Positions 6,938 to 13,549 of a stretch of 18,644 bases of DNA are shown one piece after another. The stretch's first letter is position 1. Each line of letters starts with the position of its first letter. This DNA comes from Candidatus Pelearchaeum sp. GTDB lineage: Archaea; Thermoproteota; Nitrososphaeria_A; Caldarchaeales; Caldarchaeaceae. Made by a program: the position numbers and the translations under genes. The stretch lies in contig WAQC01000046.1 of assembly GCA_015520425.1 (NCBI GenBank), positions 1 through 18,644 of the forward strand, written 5' to 3'. A model generated the notes under the pieces. The model was not told the origin of the DNA. It was given only the letters and a program-made list of their open reading frames with translations, and ran no database searches.

Positions 6938-7791
6938 TCCTGCGGCAACTCTATCACGCATGAAGCATAGCCGACTACGCTGCTATAGTCTCCGCTGGTA
7001 TCTCCGCTTGTTGCGTGCTTGATTACCTCGGCCCTAGCAGCTCCCAATCGCTTAGCAGCAGTAATGACCGCAGCCATAGCGCCGAAACCACACATGGATA
7101 TATCATGCCTGTACATCTCCGTGTAAAGCCCGCCTACGTCCAGCTCTGCTATCCGCTCAAGCGCTATAGCGTCCTTCCTCCTGGCGCTCTCATGAGGCTC
7201 ATAATGCGTGAAGTCGCTGGAGGCAACGAGAAGTATATCCCGACCATCAACAACGCGGGCGAGAGCCTCACCAACCTCAACGCATGTCTCCTCAGACTGG
7301 TCAAGTATGCATATTGGGAGGAACATGAAGTCGCCCAGCAGATATTGCAGGAATGGGACCTGCACCTCTATTGAGTGCTCGCTGCGGTGGGAGACCTCAT
7401 CCAGCGAGAATATATCCGACTCGCGCGCCAGCTCGGCGGCGAGTGCATTATCTATCTTCACAGCCCCAAGCGGTGTAAGCCACTCTCCATCGGGAAAGAT
7501 TGAAACGGCAGTACCTACCCCATAGTGGTTAGGCCCCACGACAACTACCGTAGCTGGCCTACGCCTGCCCACGAGCCTGATATAGCTATGCGCCGCTACC
7601 GGCCCTGAATACATGTAGCCCGCGTGGGGGCAGATTAGCGCTGGAAGACGCCTCTCTCCGTGCTTTATCGGCGTCTCTGGAAGCGTTCCAGGCCCTATAC
7701 TGGATGTGAAGCACTCTTCTATCTGTCTAACCAGCTCTTCACGCGTCCCAGCGTAGAACGCACCAGCTACTGCTGGCCTTCTCCTCCCCAT
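6934..7791 (-). CDS. MEMO family protein
   Basis: A 285-residue homologue of human MEMO1, structurally related to class III extradiol dioxygenases. Metal-site residues matching human H49, H81 and C244 are present: His56 in CPHAGYMYSG, His89 in VGPNHYG and Cys234 in MCGFG. Other landmarks are AVAGAFYAG at the N-terminus, SEHSIEVQVPFLQ, SSDFTHY and HATSGDTSGDYSSVVGYAS. The biochemical role of archaeal MEMO is not established; its stable position between rps2 and mvk in many archaea has led to suggestions of a link to the mevalonate pathway. Here the link is physical, because its stop overlaps the mvk start. It lies 11 bases after the rps2 stop. Confidence 0.93.
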   Translation of the reverse strand: MGRRRPAVAGAFYAGTREELVRQIEECFTSSIGPGTLPETPIKHGERRLPALICPHAGYMYSGPVAAHSYIRLVGRRRPATVVVVGPNHYGVGTAVSIFPDGEWLTPLGAVKIDNALAAELARESDIFSLDEVSHRSEHSIEVQVPFLQYLLGDFMFLPICILDQSEETCVEVGEALARVVDGRDILLVASSDFTHYEPHESARRKDAIALERIAELDVGGLYTEMYRHDISMCGFGAMAAVITAAKRLGAARAEVIKHATSGDTSGDYSSVVGYASCVIELPQE

Positions 7792-7802
7792 CCCCCACTC
7801 AA

Positions 7803-8426
7803 CTACTGGTGAAGAGCGGGCTCGGTCATAAAGTCCTCTGGCCTTATCCCAGCCTCAACCTCTGGGGTGAGCTGCCCCCGCTCGCTCAAGACCATCTTGG
7901 CCAGATACCAAAAAGCATACGGAAGAGAGGTCTTGCCGCGATTGTTCATAGGAATAACGAGGTCAACATTGGCGCATGTATTGTCGGTGCTGCACATGGC
8001 TATGACGGGAATCCGCGCTATGGCTGCCTCGTCAACGGCCTGCGAATCGTATCGCGGGTCTGATACAACAACTAGGGATGGCTCTATGTAGTTCTTCAGC
8101 GTCCTGTTCGTGAAGAGCCCAGCCTTCATCTTGCCCACAATCGGTATGCAGCCCGTAACCTCGCAGAACTTCTCCACAGCTTTAATGCCATACACGTGCG
8201 TGGAGACGACGACCACCTTCTCAGGCGGGAAGAAGGATATCATCCGCGCAGCTATGTTAAGCCTCTCCACGGTCTTCTTGATGTCTATGAGATATACCCC
8301 ATCAGGCCTCATGCGGAATACGAAGGGCTCCATGTGCTTGACCTTGATTCTAGACCCTACATGCACCGCGTTCCTGACGAAGAGCTCCAGCAGCTCCGCC
8401 TCCTTCTGTTCAGGTGTTGTAGCCAT
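7803..8426 (-). CDS. rps2: Small ribosomal subunit protein uS2
   Basis: The 207-residue archaeal S2 of the 30S subunit. The core HVGSRIKVKHMEPFVFRMRPDGVYLIDIKKT, VVSTHVYGIKAVEKF, GLFTNRTLKNYIEPSLVVVSDPRYDSQAVDEAA and IPVIAMCSTDNTCANVDLVIPMNNRGK are typical, shown here in pieces. It lacks the long C-terminal tail of eukaryotic SA proteins. GTGATGGGG before the ATG acts as ribosome-binding site and overlaps the eno stop, suggesting coupled translation with eno. Confidence 0.95.
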   Translation of the reverse strand: MATTPEQKEAELLELFVRNAVHVGSRIKVKHMEPFVFRMRPDGVYLIDIKKTVERLNIAARMISFFPPEKVVVVSTHVYGIKAVEKFCEVTGCIPIVGKMKAGLFTNRTLKNYIEPSLVVVSDPRYDSQAVDEAAIARIPVIAMCSTDNTCANVDLVIPMNNRGKTSLPYAFWYLAKMVLSERGQLTPEVEAGIRPEDFMTEPALHQ

Positions 8427-8432
8427 ACCCCA

Positions 8433-9695
8433 TCACGCTAAACGGCTTAACCCAAGACTCCCCCTGGATGACTCCCATATCCGGAGGAGCTCGTTAGCCT
8501 TTGCTATTCGTTCTCCGCCCATTATGCCTGCCTTAATAAGGTTAGCGCCGAGGCCCACCGCTATATGAGCCAGAACGCCGTCGCAGGTCTCGCCTGACCT
8601 ATGCGAGACTATCTTGGCTATTCCATAGCTAGTAGCCTCTCTAGCCGCTTCAATCGTTGCCGTAAGCGTTCCAACCTGGTTTGGCTTGATAATCATGGCA
8701 TTAACGGCGCCAATCTTCCCCGCTTCCTTGACAAGCTCCGCCCTAGTTACGAGTAGGTCGTCGCCGCAGATTAGCGTTGTCCCGCCGTAGCTTTTGCGCA
8801 GCTCTGCGAAGCCCTGCATATCATCTTCCTGGAGGGGGTCTTCAACATATCGTAATCCGTATTCCTCTATGAGTTTCCCCACATACTCTATCTGGCCACG
8901 CCTATCTAGGGTTTTGCCGCTGCGCTTGTGGTTGTATTGCTTATCTGCCTCGCTGTATAGGGATGACGCTGCCATGTCTATCCCCATTCTGAGCTGGATG
9001 CCTAACTCGTCAGACACGTGCTCTATGGTCTCTTTTACTGCCGCTAGGGCTTCTTCGTTGGTCATGTTGGGCGAATACGCCCCCTCGTCGCCGCGTCCCT
9101 TTGTGAATCCTGGCACGCGCTTTGTGAGCAGGGAGCCCAGCGCCTTATGAACCGCTACCACAGCCTTCACCGCCTCTAGAGGCTCGTCAACAGCGGCGGG
9201 GAAAACTAGAACCTCTTGAATGTCTGGCGCGCCCTCGCCAGCATGGCTGCCGCCGCCCAGCACGTTCCCCAGCGGCATGGGTATCTGCGGCTTTTGGCCG
9301 CTTAGGGACGCTATGTGCTCGTATGGTTGCTTCTCCATCAGCCGCGCGGCGAGAACAGATGCCGCTACTGATGTGGCATAAGCGGCGTTGCCCCCTATCT
9401 TCTCAAAACGCCCCGTCCCGTCTATCTCCGTGAGGAGCTCGTCAATCCCACGCTGGTCCGCTGGGTCTCGGCCAGCAAGACGCTTGCTCACCACGCTGTT
9501 GAATACGCTCACAGCCTCGGCGGCGTTGTTATCAGGGTAATACTCAACCTCGCGCTTCCCGCGGCTCTTGCCCGCAGGCGCGGCAACTCTTGCTGTGGTT
9601 TTTCCAGATTTCAGCTCAACCTCTATAGTAGCGTCTCCCCTGCTGTCAAAGACCAGCCTAGCACGAGCACTGTCTATCTTGAACGACTCCACCAT
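8433..9695 (-). CDS. eno: Enolase (phosphopyruvate hydratase)
   Basis: Interconverts 2-phosphoglycerate and phosphoenolpyruvate. At 420 residues it is close to the usual 410-435. Catalytic and metal residues can be aligned: His in GGGSHAG, Glu in DIQEVL, Glu in GDEGAYSPN, Asp in GIDMAAS, Glu in VEDPLQE, Asp in CGDDLLVT, Lys in IIKPNQ, the SHRSGET motif and Lys in LIKAG. It should therefore be active. Odd points: the invariant SRGNPT near the N-terminus reads SRGDAT, and the mobile loop PSGASTG reads PAGKSRG (the metal-binding Ser is kept). It starts five bases after the rpoN stop; its stop is followed directly by rps2. Location beside rps2 and rpoN is common in archaea. A diverged enolase subfamily is the only alternative I would consider. 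Confidence 0.94.
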   Translation of the reverse strand: MVESFKIDSARARLVFDSRGDATIEVELKSGKTTARVAAPAGKSRGKREVEYYPDNNAAEAVSVFNSVVSKRLAGRDPADQRGIDELLTEIDGTGRFEKIGGNAAYATSVAASVLAARLMEKQPYEHIASLSGQKPQIPMPLGNVLGGGSHAGEGAPDIQEVLVFPAAVDEPLEAVKAVVAVHKALGSLLTKRVPGFTKGRGDEGAYSPNMTNEEALAAVKETIEHVSDELGIQLRMGIDMAASSLYSEADKQYNHKRSGKTLDRRGQIEYVGKLIEEYGLRYVEDPLQEDDMQGFAELRKSYGGTTLICGDDLLVTRAELVKEAGKIGAVNAMIIKPNQVGTLTATIEAAREATSYGIAKIVSHRSGETCDGVLAHIAVGLGANLIKAGIMGGERIAKANELLRIWESSRGSLGLSRLA

Positions 9696-9700
9696 AGTTG

Positions 9701-9916
9701 CTAACCCGTCCCATACTGGCTATACCGTGTGTGGAATTCCACTATCTCGTTGAATACATCAACGCCTGAGATGAACATTCTTCTGCAACAGTAGCGTTTT
9801 ACCTTAAGCTCGTCCAGGACTTTCCCAGCGTTCTCCCCAGCCTCAACCCTAGCCTTATACTCCTCCCACTTATGCGCTATGAGAGCACCACAACTAAAAC
9901 ACCTGATAGGGAACAT
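9701..9916 (-). CDS. rpoN: DNA-directed RNA polymerase subunit N (Rpb10)
   Basis: Small zinc-binding subunit that stabilises the D/L platform of archaeal RNA polymerase. The atypical zinc-bundle is seen as RCFSCG at the N-terminus and RYCCRRM about 35 residues later, with ALIAHKWEEY between. I chose the ATG at 9914-9916 (71 residues, MFPIRCFSCG) because Rpb10 homologues start right before the CxxC and GGAG lies four bases upstream; an in-frame GTG at 9931 would add five residues. rpoK, often found between rpoN and eno, is not here: eno begins five bases after this stop. Confidence 0.95.
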   Translation of the reverse strand: MFPIRCFSCGALIAHKWEEYKARVEAGENAGKVLDELKVKRYCCRRMFISGVDVFNEIVEFHTRYSQYGTG

Positions 9917-9960
9917 CAAACTCCATCGCACCTGGCCTAGTTCGTCTGGCGTGATTTTTG

Positions 9961-9983
9961 AGGCTTTCTCATAGAAAGAGCCT
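9961..9983 (-). promoter_or_regulatory. Imperfect hairpin after rps9
   Basis: In the rps9-rpoN spacer the minus strand can form a 10-bp stem with one mismatch and one G-U pair around a 3-base loop, with arms starting AGGCTCTTTC and ending GAGAAAGCCT. The first bases of the stem overlap the rps9 stop codon, and CAAAAAT follows. It could be an RNA-processing or attenuation site. Archaeal terminators are usually U-tracts without hairpins, so I do not call it a terminator. Confidence 0.25.
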
Positions 9984-10383
9984 ATCGGTAGCTCTTCTGC
10001 TTGAATCTCCTAGCGCTCCTCCTGTTGGGCTTCTTGGGCTCTGTCTGGCGGGGGTCGCCAGCCACCAACACGCGGTCGTATTGTATTATCTCCTGCTTTA
10101 TTGACTGGCGTAGGCTTGAGAGGGCACGCGCTATAGCGCTAGCCACCGCCTCGGCCAACGCTACGCGGCCGCCGCCATGAACCTTGACCACAAAGTCATG
10201 CGACTTCCAGAAATCTGGAGCGAAGTGTAGAGGAGTTACAATCTTAGCCCGCGCTATCTCATCGCCGAACTGCTCTAGGGGTATGTTATTGATTATCACA
10301 TTTCCCTTGCCTGGTCTCACCACGAGCCTAGCCACAGCGGTTTTCCTACGTCCAGTGAATACTCCCAGAACCTTCTGCCTCAC
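9982..10383 (-). CDS. rps9: Small ribosomal subunit protein uS9
   Basis: A 133-residue 30S protein. TGRRKTAVARLVVRPGKGNVIIN at the N-terminus (shown in part: GRRKTAVARL, GKGNVIIN), VHGGGRVALAEAVASAIARAL in the middle (GGGR, ARAL), and the basic tail RRSARRFKQKSYR that reaches the P-site are all diagnostic. It starts at GTG 10383, sharing GTGA with the rpl13 stop. The order rpl18e-rpl13-rps9-rpoN is conserved across archaea. Confidence 0.96.
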   Translation of the reverse strand: MRQKVLGVFTGRRKTAVARLVVRPGKGNVIINNIPLEQFGDEIARAKIVTPLHFAPDFWKSHDFVVKVHGGGRVALAEAVASAIARALSSLRQSIKQEIIQYDRVLVAGDPRQTEPKKPNRRSARRFKQKSYR

Positions 10384-10859
10384 CCGCGGCCACCTCTAAG
10401 CTCCCTTGATACCTCGCCCAGCGTCATGTACCTAATAACCCGCCCAGACCTGCTAATAGGCTTGACGAGCTTCGCATCCTCTATCTCTAGGCGGCGCGCC
10501 TCTGGTATGTCCTTAGCCCCCCTAAAGACCTTAAGACGCCTAGCCGCCTCACGGCCTTTAGGCTTCTTCCTCGGCAACATCCTGAGAATAGCGTAGCGCA
10601 AAATCCCCTCTGGGAGGGTTGGATACCAGACCTTGATAACCTTATGCGATGTTAGCTGCCTCCTGGAACGGAGGAATAGGAAACGCTCCATTATCGGCTT
10701 CTTCTTACCCGTTATCACGGCTTTCTCGGCGTTTATTATGAATACCCTATGTCCCTGCATGAGCATCTTCGCCACATAGGAGGCTAGACGACCAACCTTG
10801 TAGTTGGTTGCGTCTATCAAGTAGGTTTCTGGCTTCTGTACAACCTCTAGCTTAGCCAA
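10380..10859 (-). CDS. rpl13: Large ribosomal subunit protein uL13
   Basis: A 159-residue 50S protein. YLIDATNYKVGRLASYVAKML is the conserved N-terminal domain (ATNYKVGRLAS), followed by VFIINAEKAVITGKK and the archaeal FRGAKDIPEARR near the C-terminus. The only suitable start is TTG at 10857-10859, which lies inside the end of rpl18e and is preceded at four bases by a strong GGGGTGAGG site; the resulting product has about ten residues before the conserved core. The strong site may compensate for the weak start codon. Confidence 0.95.
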   Translation of the reverse strand: MAKLEVVQKPETYLIDATNYKVGRLASYVAKMLMQGHRVFIINAEKAVITGKKKPIMERFLFLRSRRQLTSHKVIKVWYPTLPEGILRYAILRMLPRKKPKGREAARRLKVFRGAKDIPEARRLEIEDAKLVKPISRSGRVIRYMTLGEVSRELRGGRG

Positions 10860-11205
10860 TTATCCTCACCCCTGAGCCGTCTGGATACTTCTCCAAAAAC
10901 TCCTCAAGGAGGAGAGCCTGGCCGCCTGCTCGCTCTATCTTGCTTAGAGCCTGTTTTGAGAAGCTGAAAGCGCCCACCGTTAGCTGGTGCTTGAGTAAGC
11001 CTGAGCCAAGAACCTTCCCAGGGACGAAGACCACCTCACCAGGCTTTGTGCTCCTGTCCAAGTGGTATACGTTCACCTCTCTGCGCCTTCTATTACCCTT
11101 GGCCAACTCCTCAAGCACTCTGCGCCAGAACCTGCGCTTCCGCGCGTAGGGCTCAAGAATCCGCGCAGCCCTGGCTCTCCATAAACTAACTTGCCTCCTT
11201 GGCAT
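10852..11205 (-). CDS. rpl18e: Large ribosomal subunit protein eL18
   Basis: A 117-residue 50S protein of archaeal/eukaryal type. The core reads RRRREVNVYHLDRSTKPGEVVFVPGKVLGSG (pieces: RREVNVYHLDR, VVFVPGKVLGSG) and AFSFSKQALSKIERAGG. I prefer the ATG at 11203-11205: GAGGTG lies ten bases before it. A GTG at 11221-11223 would add six residues. Either way the start lies inside the last codons of rpoD, an overlap of 20 or 38 bases. Confidence 0.95.
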   Translation of the reverse strand: MPRRQVSLWRARAARILEPYARKRRFWRRVLEELAKGNRRRREVNVYHLDRSTKPGEVVFVPGKVLGSGLLKHQLTVGAFSFSKQALSKIERAGGQALLLEEFLEKYPDGSGVRIIG

Positions 11206-11881
11206 CCGCAAACAACACCTCACACTCGGAAATCATATCCTCAACCTTACGCCTCAATATATTGACAGCTTCTTTCAGCATCCTCTTGGCTGGGAGGAAG
11301 CCGAAGGACTCTATGTAGAGGAGATTCTTTCCGTCCTCCTCATATAGCGTAGCTATGCCCGCCTGCCATTTGGTATGCTTCTTGCCCTGCCCCAGCCTTA
11401 CGTACAGCTCCAGCTCAACCCTCTGACCAGGTGCGAGCATGGTTATCGGTATATTACTGCTCACGGGCTTTACAGGCGTCTCTGGGTTCTCAGGAGTCAT
11501 GTCGCGCGAATAAACAGTTATCGGCGCATCGCCAGCCTCGGCTCTCAGAACATACCTGACGACGCACTTTTCACAGCCCAGCTTGCTCTGGCAGCTACAC
11601 TGCTCAGGGAGATTATAGTTATCTATGTCGGAGATGAATGGTATGAGCGAGATTCTATGCGCTAGTATCTCGTTGGGCATGGCTGAGCTGTTCTCAATTA
11701 TCAGGACCTCCTCAACTGCCATCGTGGGAACTTCGCGTAGTATCATCCTCCTTATGCCGTTGGCTACTGCTATAGGTACGTCGCGTAGCTCAACCCTAAT
11801 CCACTCGTCGTCTCCGCTCTCTACTATTACAAGCCTCTCCAATCCCAGCTTCCCCAGCCATTCGTCAAGCGGCTGAGCCAC
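11186..11881 (-). CDS. rpoD: DNA-directed RNA polymerase subunit D (Rpb3)
   Basis: Subunit D pairs with L to form the alpha-like assembly platform of archaeal RNA polymerase. The 231-residue product has the dimerisation motif NGIRRMILREVPTMAVEEV near residue 41, AHRISLIPF near 74, and the C-terminal ESFGFLPAKRMLKEAV. A four-cysteine loop, Cys95, Cys97, Cys103 and Cys106 (CxC-x5-CxxC), sits where yeast Rpb3 has its zinc loop. The separate ferredoxin-like [4Fe-4S] domain of Sulfolobus RpoD is missing: the text runs directly from KWQAGIATLY to the helical C-terminus. It begins with GTG at 11881 and heads the long minus-strand unit. Confidence 0.95.
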   Translation of the reverse strand: MAQPLDEWLGKLGLERLVIVESGDDEWIRVELRDVPIAVANGIRRMILREVPTMAVEEVLIIENSSAMPNEILAHRISLIPFISDIDNYNLPEQCSCQSKLGCEKCVVRYVLRAEAGDAPITVYSRDMTPENPETPVKPVSSNIPITMLAPGQRVELELYVRLGQGKKHTKWQAGIATLYEEDGKNLLYIESFGFLPAKRMLKEAVNILRRKVEDMISECEVLFADAKEAS

Positions 11882-11898
11882 ATTCCTCGGGGCTGCCT

Positions 11899-11906
11899 AT
11901 TTAAGG
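11899..11906 (-). promoter_or_regulatory. TATA box for the rpoD unit
   Basis: CTTAAATA on the minus strand, centred about 21-22 bp before the rpoD GTG. This puts transcription start at or very near the start codon, so the 11-gene unit may begin with a leaderless or nearly leaderless reading frame. It shares the 135-bp divergent spacer with the iscA-like gene. Confidence 0.5.
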
Positions 11907-11984
11907 TATAGCGCCGCCAAGGGCTAGCTAAGGCTTGTTCTGGGAGATTTTTAGGCAGGCGGCCTCCTCATGCGTAGTTGCGAA

Positions 11985-11994
11985 AATTTAATTA
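11985..11994 (+). promoter_or_regulatory. TATA box for the iscA-prxQ unit
   Basis: AATTTAATTA preceded by GCGAAA, a plausible BRE. Its centre is about 27 bp before the ATG at 12017, which predicts a leaderless transcript. This is one of the clearest promoter matches in the window. Confidence 0.6.
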
Positions 11995-12016
11995 GCCGAT
12001 ATAGCGTGGGACGTGC

Positions 12017-12367
12017 ATGACCATGTCTAAGGAGATTCAGCTCACAGTCACGGATAAGGCTGTGGAGAAGATTCGCGAGCTGGTTAGGGCTGAGGGGAAC
12101 GAGAACCTGGCTCTAAGGATATACATAACTGGCGGCGGATGCTCAGGCTATCGCTACGGCATGGCGCTGGACGACACCATATACGAGGACGACATAACGA
12201 TAACGAAAGACGGCGTGAAGGTTGTGGTTGACTCATTCAGCGCCACGTTCTTGGATGGCTCAACGATAGACTATGTGGAGAACGTTATGGGCTCTGGGTT
12301 CGTGATAGACAACCCAAACGTAGCATCCACGTGTGGTTGTGGTCATTCGTTCAGCGTGAAGCAGTAG
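12017..12367 (+). CDS. HesB/IscA-family iron-sulfur carrier
   Basis: A-type carrier that receives and delivers Fe-S clusters, or binds iron, in the cytoplasm. The 116-residue product has the three conserved ligand cysteines: Cys42 in GGGCSGYRYGM and Cys106/Cys108 in the C-terminal STCGCGHSF. The core ITVTDKAVEKIRELV-like start (TVTDKAVEKIREL) is typical of IscA/ErpA. The ATG at 12017 sits one transcription-start distance behind a TATA box; an in-frame ATG two codons later is possible. It is followed after four bases by a PrxQ peroxiredoxin gene and probably cotranscribed, which fits a role in maintaining clusters under oxidative stress. IscA and ErpA cannot be told apart here. Confidence 0.92.
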   Translation: MTMSKEIQLTVTDKAVEKIRELVRAEGNENLALRIYITGGGCSGYRYGMALDDTIYEDDITITKDGVKVVVDSFSATFLDGSTIDYVENVMGSGFVIDNPNVASTCGCGHSFSVKQ

Positions 12368-12371
12368 GGAG

Positions 12372-12821
12372 ATGCCTAGGGTCGGCGAGCGCGCTCCCAG
12401 CTTTAGGCTTCCAGACCAAGACGGAGTTGAGCGAAGCCTAGAGGAGCTACTGACAAACAAGCGTTTTCTAGTCCTCTACTTTTATCCACGCGACAACACT
12501 CCAGGATGCACTGCCGAGGCTTGTAGTTTTAGAGACGCTCTGCCCGACCTCCGTGATGGCGAGGTTGAGGTTGTTGGGATTAGCACAGACCCGCCAGAGG
12601 CTCATAGGCGTTTCAGGGAGAAGTATGGGCTTACGTTCACCCTTCTCTCAGATGTAGAGGGGCGGGTTGCGCGTATGTATGGCGCTTTTAGAGAGGAGCG
12701 CGGGACATGCGCTAGGAAGACCTACATAATAGACTCAAGCGGTGTAGTTAGGGCTGTCTTTGAGAAGGTCAAGCCAGATGGCCATGCCCTTGAAGTTCTA
12801 GACACAGTAAGGAAGCTCTAA
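12372..12821 (+). CDS. Peroxiredoxin, Bcp/PrxQ type
   Basis: Thiol peroxidase reducing hydrogen peroxide and organic hydroperoxides. The 149-residue product shows VGERAPSFRLPDQDG at the start and YFYPRDNTPGCTAEACSF, where Cys46 is the peroxidatic and Cys51 the resolving cysteine (the C-x4-C arrangement of PrxQ). VVGISTDPPEAHRRF and ARKTYIID with the conserved Arg complete the active site. GGGAG lies immediately before the ATG, too close for an ideal ribosome-binding site, so coupling to the upstream gene is likely. Its stop is two bases from the nth stop on the other strand. Confidence 0.94.
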   Translation: MPRVGERAPSFRLPDQDGVERSLEELLTNKRFLVLYFYPRDNTPGCTAEACSFRDALPDLRDGEVEVVGISTDPPEAHRRFREKYGLTFTLLSDVEGRVARMYGAFREERGTCARKTYIIDSSGVVRAVFEKVKPDGHALEVLDTVRKL

Positions 12822-12823
12822 TC

Positions 12824-13468
12824 CTAGTCTGGTCTATTCCTTCTATACCACGCGCAGAACTCGCTGACTGGGCAGACGGAGCATCTGGGACGTGGCTTTC
12901 TGCATATCTCCTTCCCGAAGAGGACGAAGAGCGTGTTTATGAGCGGCCTGTCCTCTAGAGGTGTGAGCTCCTCTAAACTCTTCTTCACCGTCTCATAGTC
13001 CCCATTCTCAGGAGCTACTCCGAGACGCTTCGCTACGGTCTCAACATGCGTATCTACGGCTATCTCAGGCTCCCCATAGGCGAATGAGAGGACGATGTCC
13101 GCTGTTTTTGGGCCTACGCTGGGGAGCTGCATAAGCTCCTCGCGCTTCCTGGGGACTTTACCGCCCAGCTCAAACGCTATTATCTGCGCCACCTTCTTGA
13201 TTCTCTTAGCCTTCTGCCTGTAGAACCCAACGTCCCTTATCAGCCGTTCAATAGACCTAACATCAGCCCGCGCCAGCTCCTCTGGTGTTTTATAGTGTTT
13301 GAAGAGCTTGGAGAACGCTGCGTCGGTCTTCTCGTCCCTTGTTCTGTGCGAGAGTATAGTCCCGATGAGCGTGGCGAAGGGGTCTGAAGGCTGTATGTGG
13401 AGCGGCCGCGTAAGCTTGTAGCGCCTCTTGAGGCGTGATAGAACCTCCGCGAAGCTCCTAGAATCCAT
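12824..13468 (-). CDS. nth: Endonuclease III (DNA glycosylase/AP lyase)
   Basis: Base excision repair enzyme removing oxidised pyrimidines. The 214-residue product carries the helix-hairpin-helix with the catalytic lysine (LPSVGPKTAD, Lys121), the catalytic aspartate in AVDTHVETVAKRLG (Asp139), and the C-terminal [4Fe-4S] loop C-x6-C-x2-C-x5-C at Cys189, 196, 199 and 205. The frame is open 50 codons further upstream, but that stretch has no family resemblance and MDSRSFAEVLSRLKRRY at 13468 is a normal start. The conserved LSQRTRD reads LSHRTRD, a Gln-to-His change at a residue that normally enters the damaged helix. A TATA-like CTTTTTAG lies about 28 bp before the ATG. Confidence 0.94.
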   Translation of the reverse strand: MDSRSFAEVLSRLKRRYKLTRPLHIQPSDPFATLIGTILSHRTRDEKTDAAFSKLFKHYKTPEELARADVRSIERLIRDVGFYRQKAKRIKKVAQIIAFELGGKVPRKREELMQLPSVGPKTADIVLSFAYGEPEIAVDTHVETVAKRLGVAPENGDYETVKKSLEELTPLEDRPLINTLFVLFGKEICRKPRPRCSVCPVSEFCAWYRRNRPD

Positions 13469-13492
13469 CGCCCAGCACCCCGCTTTGCGTGG

Positions 13493-13501
13493 GCTAAAAA
13501 G
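13493..13501 (-). promoter_or_regulatory. Possible TATA box for nth
   Basis: CTTTTTAGC on the minus strand, centred about 29 bp before the nth ATG at 13468. Weak match but right distance for a leaderless or nearly leaderless transcript. Confidence 0.3.
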
Positions 13502-13518
13502 TTGGATGAACGACAACC

Positions 13519-13528
13519 TATAATTAAA
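13519..13528 (+). promoter_or_regulatory. TATA box for the Rdx gene
   Basis: TATAATTAAA centred about 27 bp before the ATG at 13550. The distance predicts a leaderless mRNA and is the main reason to reject the upstream TTG at 13502 as the start of the gene, since that TTG lies before the promoter. Confidence 0.55.
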
Positions 13529-13549
13529 GCCGCTATAGCTGTTGAATAC

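Noticed and set aside
6354..7022. 220-codon open frame on + opposite mvk
   Set aside because: Antisense shadow of mevalonate kinase; composition is Ser/Pro/Thr-rich without any domain pattern.
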